Assembly (NCBI GenBank): GCA_903813345.2
Contig: CAIIXF020000004.1
Coordinates: 8,389,525-8,453,524, forward strand
DNA length: 64,000 nt
Direction of reading: 5' to 3'
Origin: Owenia fusiformis
Lineage: Eukaryota > Annelida > Polychaeta > Sabellida > Oweniidae
Shown: positions 1 to 12,500 of the stretch, one piece after another
Layout: the number at the start of each line of letters is the position of its first letter
Numbering within the stretch: position 1 is the stretch's first letter
Notes under the pieces: model-generated
Database searches by the model: none
Told to the model about the DNA's origin: nothing
The model's input: the letters and a program-made list of their open reading frames with translations, nothing else
Translations under genes and position numbers: made by a program

Positions 1-8
1 TATTCTAG

Positions 9-3000
9 GGAGTATGCTCAGTAGAAGAAAGGACATACATGGCCAAGAAACCCCCTCCCTCTAAGCGTGGAGAGTCACAAAGTATTGCTAAGATACTTGC
101 AAGAGGTGAAAGGTGAGATTTGGTTAAAAATAATGTTTTATCTTTTCTACAGTAGCCTATACAAAGATGCAGTGCTTCACACAAAAAAAAAACTTGAGAA
201 AACACTGTAAAAGGTAATACAGTTTTCACTTCCAACTATAAGGTTACTTAGTAAGAGAATATGAGATGCAGCATTATTTTGTTTCAATATTTTGCAATCA
301 ATAGTCTGTTCATAATTAAACTAATATTTTTTAAGATGTAGTTTGAATTTTTTAGGAGAATATGTTTAGCTTATATAATTTATCAATTAATACAATATTT
401 TGTTATAGGTATAGTAACAATACTGCCAGTGCCATAATTCAAAAGTGTTTTGTTTTTCATTTTTAGGTTGATGGAACATCTTGAGTTGTCAACAACTGAA
501 AAAGACCTCTGCTGCTGGAAGGTATTGTAGTGTAGTGTAGTGTAGTGTAGTGAAGTGTATTGTGGTGTAGTGCAGTTGAAATTAAAATAAAAAGATATGT
601 TTAAACTACTATGGATTCATATTTTAAATATTTTTACACTTATAAAGCAGATGTCAATTTTGACAGGTCATTTTTTGCATATTTGCTTATCACTTGTATT
701 TTGACTTGAGAAGTAGAATTTTATCCACATTTGAACCTTACCTTACTTTCATTACTCCAGGAGCATTCCCGACCTTTGACCCAGCCTCTGACCTCAATGT
801 TACTTGAAGAATGCTTCGTTGACCATATAGGGAAGTTCAAGGCTTTCTCGAATGGCCATATAAGGATTGTTTTCAATGACAGAACATGCCTAGACATGCT
901 CGGGGATTTCACTGGCAGGCTAGAAGGATGTAAAGGACACAGTCCTGAGAAATTACAGCAGGTAAAGTTTATATGTGGTGATGTTTTTCAGGTTAAGTTT
1001 TTTAATGTGGTACTTGCATCCAGATTCCTTAATTGGTAAAGTATTAAGAATACTTTAATAGTAATAGAAAAGTTTTAGGCTTTCAAATATATTAAGCAAA
1101 ATTCTTGATTCTGGTTGAGGGTAAATGTTAACGTCTAATGCCCCAAGTCATTTTTGACCATTATCTGGGTTATTTAGAAACATATTTTCACTCAGAATGA
1201 AATCCATATTCAATCCTGTCCATTAAATAAACTCATCATCTTAAATGAATTGTTCATTCAGACAATGGCAACTAGTGGCCAAGGCTTGAAGCAGGGACAT
1301 GTCGTACCAGGCTACCTTGTGCCAGGCGTGTGTAGGCTACTTCTCCCTAATGGACAATACACCCAAGTCTGTGTGGATGCTCCTATGGAATTCCAAAGGT
1401 AGGTGCAATTGAAAAGACTATTCCAAAGCACCTGATTTGTTTTCAGAAATAATTTGTCAAAAAAAGTTAAATTTTTATCATGCATGCTACTCGCATTTGT
1501 CTAAAGATTGAAATAAATCACTAAAAATCCAAGTTTTTGGACTACATACCTGAGAGTTAAGAACTGTTGTGAATCATTGTGAAATGTTATGAAAATTTCT
1601 AATCTGGTTATTGTATTGCAGAAATTTTCATCAATTTACTGTGTATGTGTACTAGGGATCCCACGATTGCTCGATGCACCAATATAATCGCTAGAAATCA
1701 CCTCCGATTCGATTAATCGATATGGATCCTCTATTTTCGATATTATCGATAATCGTTTTTCAAATCAACTTACCCGTTAAGTAAGTAAAAGAGCTCTATT
1801 TAAACCAAAATTGACGCAGCAAAACTCCGGGAAAAATTAAAAATTAAAATATTTTGAAGAGCTCACATGACGCGCCACAAATTTTCGTGATTCAAACCGA
1901 ACGTGAACTTTTTAGCAATAAACAGATTTTCAATAATTTTGCGAACATTTGTGATTTTAGATGCCCTATGTGCATTTCCACACCAAACATTATACCATTA
2001 ATTATCTAAATACGTAATAAATGCGATAGGGCACCAGACGTATCTCTATTTTAATGTTTTAAGATGTTAATAGTAGCTTTCCAATTTGCGTTATATTGAG
2101 CAAACGACAATCAAACATGACGTTCGGATATTTAATGAATAGCGAAACATCGGCGAGATTTAAATCCCGTAAATTTGCTTACATTCGTAATATGGAGAAC
2201 ACCATCACGCGCAATAAACACAGCCAAAAAGGTAAGTCTGAGGTGTGGAGGTCTTTTAAAAACCCAACATTCAATAACAACACAACTTTCTATGCTCAGA
2301 AGGGTAACTTTGAAAATTTTTTTAGCGGGGGGACTCGAACCCCCCCCATGTATACACAGACATTAACATGAATATGTGTATCGTATCGTTTGTATCGAAT
2401 CGTTTTCATAATATCGAGATACGTATTGAATCGAAAAAAAATGTATCGTGGGATCCCTAATGTGTACTGTGTCTACTCTGCCATCTATTTATCAGTCTGT
2501 ACATCAACTGATCTTTGGAAATTATTAGTGAACAACTGGTTTAATACTAATGAAATATTATCATAATGCATTAAATGTATTTATTTTTTGAAGATATGTT
2601 AAACTTGCCCAGAAATGGTGCAATTGGGTCAACACGCCACCTAGTGAAAGATATATGTTCTACAAGGGTATAGTGTCAGGCACAAACAGTTTACCACCCC
2701 TGTCAGATGTACTGACCGCCACAGCCAATCAATCCCAAGATGCACTGTATGCCACATCTCGTTGTCAGCCTGAGTCTCAAAGTGTTCATGCTTCTGGAGT
2801 TACGAGCGCTGTTGATGCAGAATTGAAGAAAATACATTGCTTTAACTGTATCCTTTCTCGCTAAAATCATAATCAGTAATTTACTAAAATCAATTTGTTT
2901 TACAAGACTCTAGGGTATGAAGTTTGATTGCTGTAGGCTATTAGAAATATGTATCTACTTCAGTTTTAGGATTTACTTTTACAACAAAAACTAGCTATAT

Positions 3001-3596
3001 GTAGTTTTGCATCAAATCTCTGTTCCACCTATTCATTCCCCTGTGAAAGTTTGATTGTTAGAGGACTAATGTTGAAATTGGAATAAACAAAAATCACAAT
3101 TTGTCAAATTCCTGATTTGTATAGGGTTTTGCTTCCTTGCTGTTATTTCAGGTTAGTTTTTAAATTTCAATTCAATTTCCGATAAGGAGTCAATATATTA
3201 AAAATATTTTGTCTTCCTTAACTTGTATTAGATATAGTGGAGAATACAGTTTTGAGTAAAACAAAAAAGGACCCCTTGGCAGCTAAACAACCGAAACCAA
3301 CTCATAATATCCTACAGATAAAAGATGTGAACATACCAAGGAGTCCAACATTAGAACAATTGGGATTAAAACGAACAAAACCAATGCTACAACAAAACTC
3401 AATTGGAAAATTGACTGGTACAAATACTGGATATTGGAAACCAGGGCGAGAAAATACCCAAAGAGACAAAGAAAATCATAGCTCTAAAATGCCAGATTTT
3501 GTTCATAATGCATTAAAACAGACATCCCAACTAATGGGTGACATTGACCATATTTTACATAATAACGGAGAATTTGGACCGAGTAGACTACAATGA
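9..3596 (+). CDS. C5orf34: C5orf34-like protein, last six exons (5' part outside window)
   Basis: Exons read as 9-112, 467-521, 761-961, 1262-1398, 2594-2847 and 3232-3596, ending in TGA. All splice phases agree and give 371 residues with no internal stop. The product matches the C-terminal half of vertebrate C5orf34 from memory: a DLCCWK segment, EECFVDHIGKFKAFSNG, then GLKQGH...LLLPNGQYTQV, ELKKIHCFNYIVENTVL, and a terminal ALKQTSQLMGDIDHIL helix, in the same order as the human protein. In vertebrates this family carries two domains of unknown function (DUF4524, DUF4520), and its biochemical role is not established. The upstream exons lie off the left edge, so no start codon can be chosen. 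Intron 4 (1399-2593) holds an 807-bp hAT-type element. The native-looking 3' end is unusual: the 3' flank is interrupted after 3846 by a minisatellite, and no AATAAA lies between the stop and that point. The nearest one is at 4398. The family call is confident; function is unknown. Confidence 0.85.
522..575 (+). repeat. (GTAGT)n microsatellite at a splice donor
   Basis: A run of imperfect GTAGT units begins directly at the donor of the 467-521 exon of the C5orf34-like gene. The real donor reads AAG|GTATTG, and the repeat supplies several further GTAGT strings in the first 50 intron bases. Confidence 0.7.
1653..2459. mobile_element. Non-autonomous hAT-type element, 807 bp
   Basis: The ends are perfect inverted repeats of 15 bp (TAGGGATCCCACGAT). 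They are flanked by an identical 8-bp duplication, ATGTGTAC, at 1645-1652 and 2460-2467. An 8-bp target duplication is characteristic of the hAT superfamily. The element sits in intron 4 of the C5orf34-like gene. An internal plus-strand frame (2096-2371) contains KSEVWRSF, which resembles the start of a BED zinc finger, the usual N-terminus of hAT transposases; this is weak evidence for a relic of the parent transposase. No transposase catalytic region is present. Confidence 0.88.
2330..2345 (-). other. tRNA T-arm-like / Pol III B-box-like string
   Basis: On the minus strand this reads GGGTTCGAGTCCC, a perfect match to the B-box consensus GGTTCGANTCC inside a G-rich/C-rich stem. No A box or rest of a cloverleaf is visible beside it, so it is not called a tRNA. 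It lies inside the 807-bp hAT-type element. Confidence 0.3.
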
Positions 3597-3846
3597 GTTA
3601 TGGCATCAGGACTACAATTAAATTTCTTGCTTATTGCCAATGCTAATGCTACCTGTGGGATACCTCTGTTAGTGAAACACTGAGACTACCATTATAACCT
3701 ACTGATCTACTACCAATTAACTTTTACAAGTTTTTTGAAGAATTAATTGTTCCACTAGGATTTACAACTTATTTTCTTCAGGTAGTTTTGTACTAAAGCC
3801 ACCAACTCACTTACTTTGCCCAGAATACTGGAATATAGTGTTAGTT

Positions 3847-4300
3847 ATCGAAATAGAAGTAAGTATATATGTCTTAGGAAAGTAAGACATATAAGAAATA
3901 CAAAATAGATATATATATATACTTACTTCTATTTCGTATTTCTAGGAAAGTAAGACATATATACTTACTTCTATTTCGTATTTCTAGGAAAGTAAGACAT
4001 ATATACTTACTTCTATTACTTCTTCGTATATGTCTTACTTTCCTAGAAATAGAGGTAAGTATATATGTCTTACTTTCCTAGAAATACGAAATAGAAGTAA
4101 GTATATACGTCTTACTTTTCTAGAAATACGAAATAGAAGTAAGTATATATGTCTTACTTTCCTAGAAATACGAAATAGAGGTAAGTATATATGTCTTACT
4201 TTCCTAGAAATACGAAATAGAAGTAAGTATATAATATGTCTTACTTTCCTAGAAATACAAAATAGAAGTAAGTATATATTTCTTACTTTCCTTGAAATGA
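3847..4300. repeat. Palindromic 42-bp minisatellite
   Basis: Units of about 42 bp contain GTAAGTATATATGTCTTAC and TTTCCTAG and occur in both orientations. Bases 3860-4020 carry one orientation and 4025-4290 the other, so the array can fold into a long hairpin centred near 4020. In the second half each unit offers a perfect donor string (GTAAGT) and, about 27 bases later, an acceptor-like TTTCCTAG. Long open frames run through it on both strands because 42 is divisible by 3; I regard these as by-products. The array begins exactly where the first copy of the C5orf34 3' end stops matching the second copy. Confidence 0.85.
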
Positions 4301-4339
4301 ATACCCATTCCAATACATTGATATTGCTCTTTGAGTTAT

Positions 4340-4612
4340 AGATAAACCTTTGATTTAGCCTTAACCAATAAGAATACGAAGAATACAAAGATTGTTCAAT
4401 AAATACTGATACAAGTACTCTCATTTTCTCATTTGTGAGGAAATCAAGTTTTTAAAGTTACTGCAATTCAATATACAAGTATTTCAGTCTATCGATGAGT
4501 GTAGCCGTATTTTTATTCAGCAGTAATATTACATACATTTAATACAATATACGAGTACTAATCAGCTTGATATCCTTTTGGATATGCAAGGAAAGAAAAT
4601 GGGAAAATGAGA
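4340..4612 (+). repeat. Dispersed repeat, copy 1 (inverted copy at 7379-7690)
   Basis: This stretch, from CCAATAAGAATACGAAGAAT to AAAATGAGA, matches the reverse complement of 7379-7690 over nearly its full length, with small indels. It ends exactly at the junction with the duplicated gene fragment. It carries an AATAAA at 4398-4403 that could serve the full C5orf34-like gene. Confidence 0.8.
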
Positions 4613-5569
4613 CCTAGTGAAAGATATATGTTCTACAAGGGTATAGTGTCAGGCACAAACAGTTTACCACCCGTGTCAGATGTACTGACCGCCACAGCCA
4701 ATCAATCCCAAGATGCACTGTATGCCACATCTCGTTGTCAGCCTGAGTCTCAAAGTGTTCATGCTTCTGGAGTTACGAGCGCTGTTGATGCAGAATTGAA
4801 GAAAATACATTGCTTTAACTGTATCCTTTCTCGCTAAAATCATAATCAGTAATTTACTAAAATCAATTTGTTTTACAAGACTCTAGGGTATGAAGTTTGA
4901 TTGCTGTAGGCTATTAGAAATATGTATCTACTTCAGTTTTAGGATTTACTTTTACAACAAAAACTAGCTATATGTAGTTTTGCATCAAATCTCTGTTCCA
5001 CCTATTCATTCCCCTGTGAAGGTTTGATTGTTAGAGGACTAATGTTGAAATTGGAATAAACAAAAATCACAATTTGTCAAATTCCTGATTTGTATAGGGT
5101 TTTGCTACCTTGCTGTTATTTCAGGTTAGTTTTTAAATTTCAATTCAATTTCCGATAAGGAGTCAATATATTAAAAATATTTTGTCTTCCTTAACTTGTA
5201 TTAGATATAGTGGAGAATTCAGTTTTGAGTAAAACGAAAAAGGATCCCCTGGCAGCTAAACAACCGAAACCAACTCATAATATCCTACAGATAAAAGATG
5301 TGAACATACCAAGGAGTCCAACATTAGAACAATTGGGATTAAAACGAACAAAACCAATGCTACAACAAAACTCAATTGGAAAATTGACTGGTACAAATAC
5401 TGGATATTGGAAACCAGGGCGAGAAAATACCCAAAGAGACAAAGAAAATCATAGCTCTAAAATGCCAGATTTTGTTCATAATGCATTAAAACAGACATCC
5501 CAACTAATGGGTGACATTGACCATATTTTACATAATAACGGAGAATTTGGACCGAGTAGACTACAATGA
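4607..5569 (+). pseudogene. Partial duplicate of the C5orf34-like gene's last two exons
   Basis: Bases 4612-5819 repeat 2639-3846 at a constant offset of 1,973 with no indel and about ten substitutions by eye, so roughly 99% identity. The copy begins in the middle of exon 5 and contains the rest of it (to 4820), the intron, the whole last exon (5205-5569) and the 3' flank. The upstream junction happens to create ATG AGA CCT in frame, so a short open frame starts at 4607. One coding change is visible in the last exon (ENTVL to ENSVL). Only this copy retains the flank past 5819 and an AATAAA at 5863. It lacks the upstream exons and is best called a gene fragment. It could instead serve as an alternative 3' end of the full gene, or be an assembly artefact from two haplotypes. 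Confidence 0.85.
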
Positions 5570-5862
5570 GTTATGGCATCAGGACTACAATTAAATTTCT
5601 TGCTTATTGCCAATGCTAATGCTACCTGTGTAATACCTCTGTTAGTGAAACACTGAGACTACCATTATAACCTACTGATCTACTACCAATTAACTTTTAC
5701 AAGTTTTTTGAAGAATTAATTGTTCCACTAGGATTTACAACTTATTTTCTTCAGGTAGTTTTGTACTAAAGCCACCGACTCACTTACTTTGCCCAGAATA
5801 CTGGAATATAGTGTTAGTTTTAGAATTGGATTGTATTCTAAATTGAATGGTTTTCTCGGGTG

Positions 5863-5868
5863 AATAAA
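5863..5868 (+). terminator. Poly(A) signal AATAAA after the duplicated C5orf34 fragment
   Basis: AATAAA lies about 290 bases after the stop of the duplicated last exon. The first copy has no AATAAA before its flank is cut off by the minisatellite, so this is probably the original signal of the locus. Confidence 0.5.
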
Positions 5869-6050
5869 AGATATAATAGTTACCAGTGAATATAGCTGGT
5901 TGTTATTTATTGAAGTATGGAAGTAAATAACTAACGATTCAAGTTTTTATCCCTATTTACTTATAGAGGGCAGCAGAGTTTTTTTTAAAATTATCTCTAA
6001 ACAGATTGAATACACTGTCATCTTTTTTTATAAACATCTGTATCTCATTA

Positions 6051-6192
6051 ATGCCTGGGTCACATTTGCTCCGATTCATCGACCGGCGCCCGGCCGATTG
6101 AGTATCCTGTTCACAATTGTATTCAGTTTTGAACAGAATACTCAATCCGCTGGGCGCCGGCCGATGAATCGGAGCATATGTGACCCAGGCAT
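6051..6192. mobile_element. Hairpin MITE, copy 1 (142 bp, TA target)
   Basis: This is an almost perfect palindrome with arms starting ATGCCTGGGTCACATTTGCT, flanked by TA on both sides. A second copy lies at 21226-21365. TA flanks at both sites suggest a Tc1/mariner-type TA target. Confidence 0.85.
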
Positions 6193-6584
6193 TACCTATT
6201 ATTCTTATCTCATGTTAACTTACTAATAAATGGTGTGAAGAGTAGTAGATGCACTTAACAGTCATAATTATATTCTAACGGGGCTTAGTTCTCCAGGAAT
6301 AGCTGTTGAGTGTTCAGGCCTAAAATTGAATATGAAAATTGGGAATGTGAGAAGTTCATCATTATCTTTATGTCATGAAACTTGATGTGAAGCCAAAGAG
6401 CAAGATTTGATTTCCTGAAGTGAGATACCCGTAACCCTTCGTCTATTTTTTTGCCAAACACCCTCTATTATTACCATAGCAACAAAATTTCAACTGATGC
6501 TCAATAAAATGAATTTATTTATTTATCTGTTACTTCATATTATATTCATGAAGGTTCATTATTATGTATTCTTAGTGTTCAATC

Positions 6585-9500
6585 TTAGCCATAGCACTCT
6601 CCAGTGGGCACACAAGCACATCCACTTTCCGTCTGTTCCATTTTAAAGCAAGGGGCTCCGCATTCACATGTTGCTCTTATCAAATCTAAAATAATGATGA
6701 ATTCTTAAATGTTACTTTTTACAATACTACTTTGTACTACAGTATATATGTTTTATCAAGTGTACGATGTCATTCAATAAATACTGATCATGAGAGTACC
6801 CGAAGCAGGTTTCAGTTTTCATCTATCACTTTTTTAGTCCAAATCCAGTGTCCGGGGGATTGTTGTATTTGGGATAGTACACAAAAGATGGCTTTTGTGC
6901 GGAGAAGGCAATTCATTTACAACCTGTGATGTTGATTTTCATGTACAGTAGAACCTGCTAAGTGGAACACCTTGCAAGTGGAACACTTTTTCAAAGTCCC
7001 ATTTTATAAACCCATTGACTTAATGTTACTTGAACCTCTGTAAGTGGAACACCTCCAAACTTGGGTAAAATTGTAATTAATTTTTTATATTTTATAATTG
7101 AATTGTAAGACTGACCACTATAAATAAACAAACTAAACTAAACTAAACTGTAAGACTGACACTTTTCTTCTTGAAGTGGGTCAAAAGTCCAAGAAAATGA
7201 TTTGAAATAGAAGAATAAGTGAAACACTGAACTTAATGGTCTGATGAAACCCTATACAGCAATTGGACTAGGCTAAAATGTTTAATTGTTTTTATTTTTT
7301 TGTATGTTATATTATGAATATAGAGTAAAAAAATAAGATAGTATAATGTAAAAAATGCTGAATGTAATATAATACCTGCATTTCTCATTTTTCCATTTTC
7401 TTTCCTTGCTTTATATATCCGAAAGGATATCAAGCTGATTAGTACGAGGGTTGTCCCAGAAGTATAGTGTACTAAATGGATGTAATATTACTGCTGAATA
7501 AAATAAACTTAACAGGAAAAAATGGCTACACTCATCCATAGATTAGACTTATATACTTGTAGGCTATATTGAATTGCTGTAACTTTAAAAACTTGATTCC
7601 CTCACAAACGAGAAAATGAGAGTACTTGTATCAGTATTTATTGAACAATCTTCATATTCTTCGTATTCTTATTGGTTGAGGCTAAATCAAAGGTTCATCT
7701 TTCAAAGGGCAATATATACTTACTTCTGTTTTGTTTTTCTTCTTCGTAAATAACATAGTTTCTCCTTTCCCTTTTCTTTCGAATGTTTTCTTCATCTGAA
7801 GATGCCCTACTATCGGTAGCTTCACATCCACCACATCCTGAGTGAACAACAATATTGAATGGTGCGTTTCTGGTAGAAAAGACATTTATTCCTCTATTAC
7901 ATATTGGTCACCCCTAGTTTGCCTACTTGGATAAAAGAATACACATCTTTGTATAATTATTTTTACAGTTAAACATGAAAATTAATTATCCACTAGGGTG
8001 GTCCAAAATATGGCGAAAAACCAACTTTCTTTCGGATCATCTTCCTCATTTGACTTACTGTTGTCCATGACCTAAAACACCTGCACAGCAAATTTTGAGA
8101 CCCAAATCCCATGGGAAATTTACCCACGCTTCGACTGAAAAATTTGATTATTTCATGATTTTTTGCTATTTTCGATAAATTGCCATCTCCTTTTTCCTGG
8201 TATAAAATGTTTCTATTTTTTCATAATAAACATTTTTGTAGAACTCTTTATTACTTAATAATACTAGGAGCCCAAACACCAAATTTTGAGACCCAAATCC
8301 CATGGGAAATTTACCCATGCTTTGACTGAAAAATTGTGATTTTCACAGTTTTGTCCGATTTTCAATAGATACTGTCTCCATTTTCCTGGTATAATATGTT
8401 TCTATTTTTTCATAATAAATATTTTTGGATGACTCTTTATTACTTCATAATACTAGGAACCCATACACCAAATTTTGAGACCCAAATCCCATGGGAAATT
8501 TACCCATGGTTTGACTGAAAAATTGTGATTTTCACATTTTTTCCAATTTTCAATAAATTGCTGTCTCCATTTTCCTGGTACGATATGTTTTTATAATAAA
8601 CATTTTTGAGGACTCTTTATTACTTCATAATACTAAAAACCCATACACCAAATATCCACCAAATTTTGAGACCCAAATCCAATGAGAACATTACCCATGC
8701 TTTGACTGAAAACTGGTGCTTATGATAGCTTATGATGTCTGTTTTAGGGGCATAATATGTTAATAAACATTATGGTAATTCCTTCTTATTCCAAAGAAAC
8801 ACCTAAATATCAAGACTTTAAGTCTTATTGAAAGGCGACAAATTCAGTAGTTTGGGTAAATTTAGGATCTTTTACTTGTACATTTATATACTGTGGTTAA
8901 TATTAAGAAGTGATGACTCAACAGCAACTCAAATGCCTTGAAGATTTGGTTTGTTGGTTTCAGTAGGGATACATCACAGGACTTTGTTTGGATTTGTGAG
9001 ATGTCATATTCTTTCTCACATCTTTGCAGGGTAAGGTCAAAAATCAAATCTGATTTTCTTTGGAGAAATGATTTTTTGATTGATCAATGTATCCTCTGTT
9101 GTAACCAGTAAGCCTGTACCAAATCTTCAAGGGATTCGTCATTTCTCTGAAAATGTTCATGCCCTGAAAGTACACAATGTAGAAGATAGGAAGAGCAATG
9201 AGAAACACTTAAGGTAACTCTGTATGTTCAGAAATTTTAAGTGGAGTCCAATGTTATTTCTGGAACTCATTCCATACTTGGTCAGCTCTTTCAATTTTAC
9301 ACTGAGTTCAAATATGTATTTAGATTATTAGTTGATGGTTAGTAATTTTCTATAATGTACTATGTGCTATGTTTATACACTGTTTGTGCATCTGAATGGA
9401 ATGAGTTATGTGTTCCTGAAAAAACACGGGGCTCCAATTAGGAAGCCATTAAAACTGAAAATATGGAATTACCTTAAAGTACTATATAACCATCTTTCAC

Positions 9501-12500
9501 GATGTAACGTATGTAAGGCCAAACAGGATAATTAAGACAACGTGTAATACAATTTATTCCAAATTGCACATCACACAACAATGATATGGTGCTCTAAACG
9601 ACAAAAATCAAAAGTATATGATCAAAGCAAACGTGAATTTCCCATGGGGTTCAGGTCTAAACATTTGGTACATATTAAATGTATGGGTTCCTAGTATTAA
9701 GAACGTATTAATGTCCTCCTAAAATGTTTAAAAACTAAATATAAGATTAATGTTGATCTATTGAAAATAGGAGAAAATTCGCAGAAAATCACAAATTTTT
9801 GGTTGAAGCATGAATTAATTTCTCATGGGGCCAGGGTCTCAAAATTTGGTGCATATTTGGGGTATGGGTTCCTCGTATTATGAAGTAATAAAGAGTCCTC
9901 CCAAAATATTTATTATAAAAAATAGAAACATATAATACCAGGAAAATAGAGATGTATTGTATTGTATATGAAATAACCCAATTTTTCAGTCGAAGCGTGG
10001 GTAAATTTCCCATGTGATTTGGGTCTCAAAATTTGATGTATGGGTTCCTAAGTATTATGAAGTAATAAAGATTCATCCAAAAATATTTATTATGAAAAGA
10101 CATCTACCATTTTATACAAGGAAAATGGAGATGGCAATTTATCGAAAATAGCAAAAAATCATGAAATAAACGAATTTTTCAGTCGAAGCGTGGGTAAATT
10201 TCCCATGGGATTTGGGTCTCAACATTTGGTGTATGGGTTCCTAGTATTATGAAGTAATAAAGAGTCCTACAAAAATGTTTATTATGAAAAAATAGAAACA
10301 TATTATACCAGGAAAAGGGAGATGACAATTTATCGAAAAAGCAAAAAAAATCATGAAATAACTGAATTTTCAGTCGAAGCGTGGGTAAATTTCCCATGTG
10401 ATTTGGGTCTTAAAATTTGGTGTGCAGGTGTTTTAGGTCATGGACAACAGTAAGTGAAATGAGGAAGATGATCTGAAACAAAGTTGGTTTTTCGCCATAT
10501 TTTGGACCACCCTATTATCCACTAAATGTAGTTCATAAGGGATATACATGTGGTGAAGCTATCCATTTGTCCAGACGATAACTTTAATACCCGCTGAAGA
10601 ATATAGTCTGAATTTTACATGCACGTGTATGGGCATAGGACCTCTGCTCGGAAAGAAATTTTTTGTAAAAAATATAATCATTGATGAAACAAATCCAGTT
10701 TTCAGATTTGGTTCAAATTTTATTATCTGATTCTTCTCCTAATTCCAGCCAGGATATAGTAATGATTTGTATTCTCCTATCGGGGACCTGGGACAAAATT
10801 TGGGAAACTAGTTTTATCTGGGCCAAGGTCAAAATCTAGGTCAAATTAAAGTTTCTTAAAGTTTGAGAATATGTACTTCTAAAGGTAAAAGAATGTTTTT
10901 CCCCAGTTTTTCAAATTGATAATTGAAGTACTTTATCACAATAGACGATCCGAGGTAAAATTCATCAAACTAGGTCACAAATGATATTTTCTAGTTTCTC
11001 AAAAGGATAGGTATCGATATGGAGAATTGAATTCAACAATGTTTTTCTCTTAAACCAATCATTGAAAACATTCTGTAAAAATTATGGTATTTTATGTAAT
11101 GTTGACTGATTAACAACAATTTAATGCGAAAATTATTTAGAAATATTTGATATAACTGTTTTTGTTCACATTTTTTGTTTTTTAGAGCAATTGTTTTTGC
11201 TCCTTTCTACCAATTCTTGAGAATGAAATAAAATGTCTTTCCGAACCTTGTTGGAACAAAATACCATATACAACATGTTTTTGGACCTCTCAATATTAAA
11301 GTTATACAAAGGAATTTTTGGTTCATTTTAAAAAAGTATTCAAAAAATTAAAACAAAATCCCCCCAAAATAGATAAAAATAAAAAAAAACGTTTGTTTCA
11401 TTAACAAGATACTTTTTTAAAATGAACCAAAATTTCCTTTGTACAATTACAATATTGAGAGACCTAAACACAGAAACATGTTGTGTTTATGTCGTTTTGT
11501 TCCAATGAGGTTCGGAAAGATGTTTCATTTCACTCTGGAAACATGATACCAAGAACAAAACAAGTGTTTGATGTGGTTTTTAAAACAATATAGATGAAAG
11601 TATGTATATCTATTTCAAATTATATTGTTACCATTCAAAAGATGGCCATTCAATTGACAATTTGTAAGATTTTCAAAAATTTTTGATGACTGGTTTAAGA
11701 GAAACGTGTGTTCAAAAAGTTCGCCATATCGATACCCAATCTTTGAAACTATAAATTAAAATATGTTTGACTTAAATTCTAAAAATTAATCATCGCACAA
11801 ATTTTGGAATATTAGACTCTTAAACTAAAAATAGGTCAAACTTCTAAATTTTTCAAGGTCAAATTTTAACTCTCTTTAAGTAGAACAAATCTTTTATTGA
11901 ATAACACATTGCCAGATGATGTTCAGCCATGCAAGTTTTGATAAAAATTTAAATCTGACTTCAAATTGACAATTTGTCTGTCCAGACGATAACTGCTCCT
12001 TTAAAGGTCAAAATCGTCCAATTTTCAAGACAGTTTTTTATTTAGTTTAAAAGTGCTTAAGATGATTGAAGAGGACCAAAATTTAACTGATAAGTTGACA
12101 TTTTGAAGATCAAAGGTCAAGGTCAAATCAAGACAGGAATCTAGAGTTTTTGATTGAACTACTCTCATCAATTTCACCCAGACAACATAAATGTTATGTG
12201 TTTAAAATAATGCAAAACACGTTGCGAAAAGTCACGCTAACTTAATACAAGCAATACACATCTGGATTATTGCAAAATAAGTCTTATCAGAAATAAAAGT
12301 AGAGTGTACAATCATAATGATCGAATGCTAATTACAAAATTCTGCAAAACACTAGAATATTGGTGCAATTATAAAATTGAGAAAACAATTGAATTCTTAG
12401 CAGTAATAAGAGACTTGAGAAGGCTTTTCTGTGCATAAATAAAAATCACTACAAATGCAGAATTTTTAGAGATGTTCATAAAGAATGTGACATAGAATAT

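Noticed and set aside
2330-2345. tRNA gene
   Set aside because: Only the T-arm-like string is present; no acceptor stem, D-arm or anticodon arm can be folded around it.
4035-4424. 129-codon minus-strand frame and 103-codon plus-strand frame in the 42-bp array
   Set aside because: Both strands are open only because the unit length is a multiple of three. No start context or domain.
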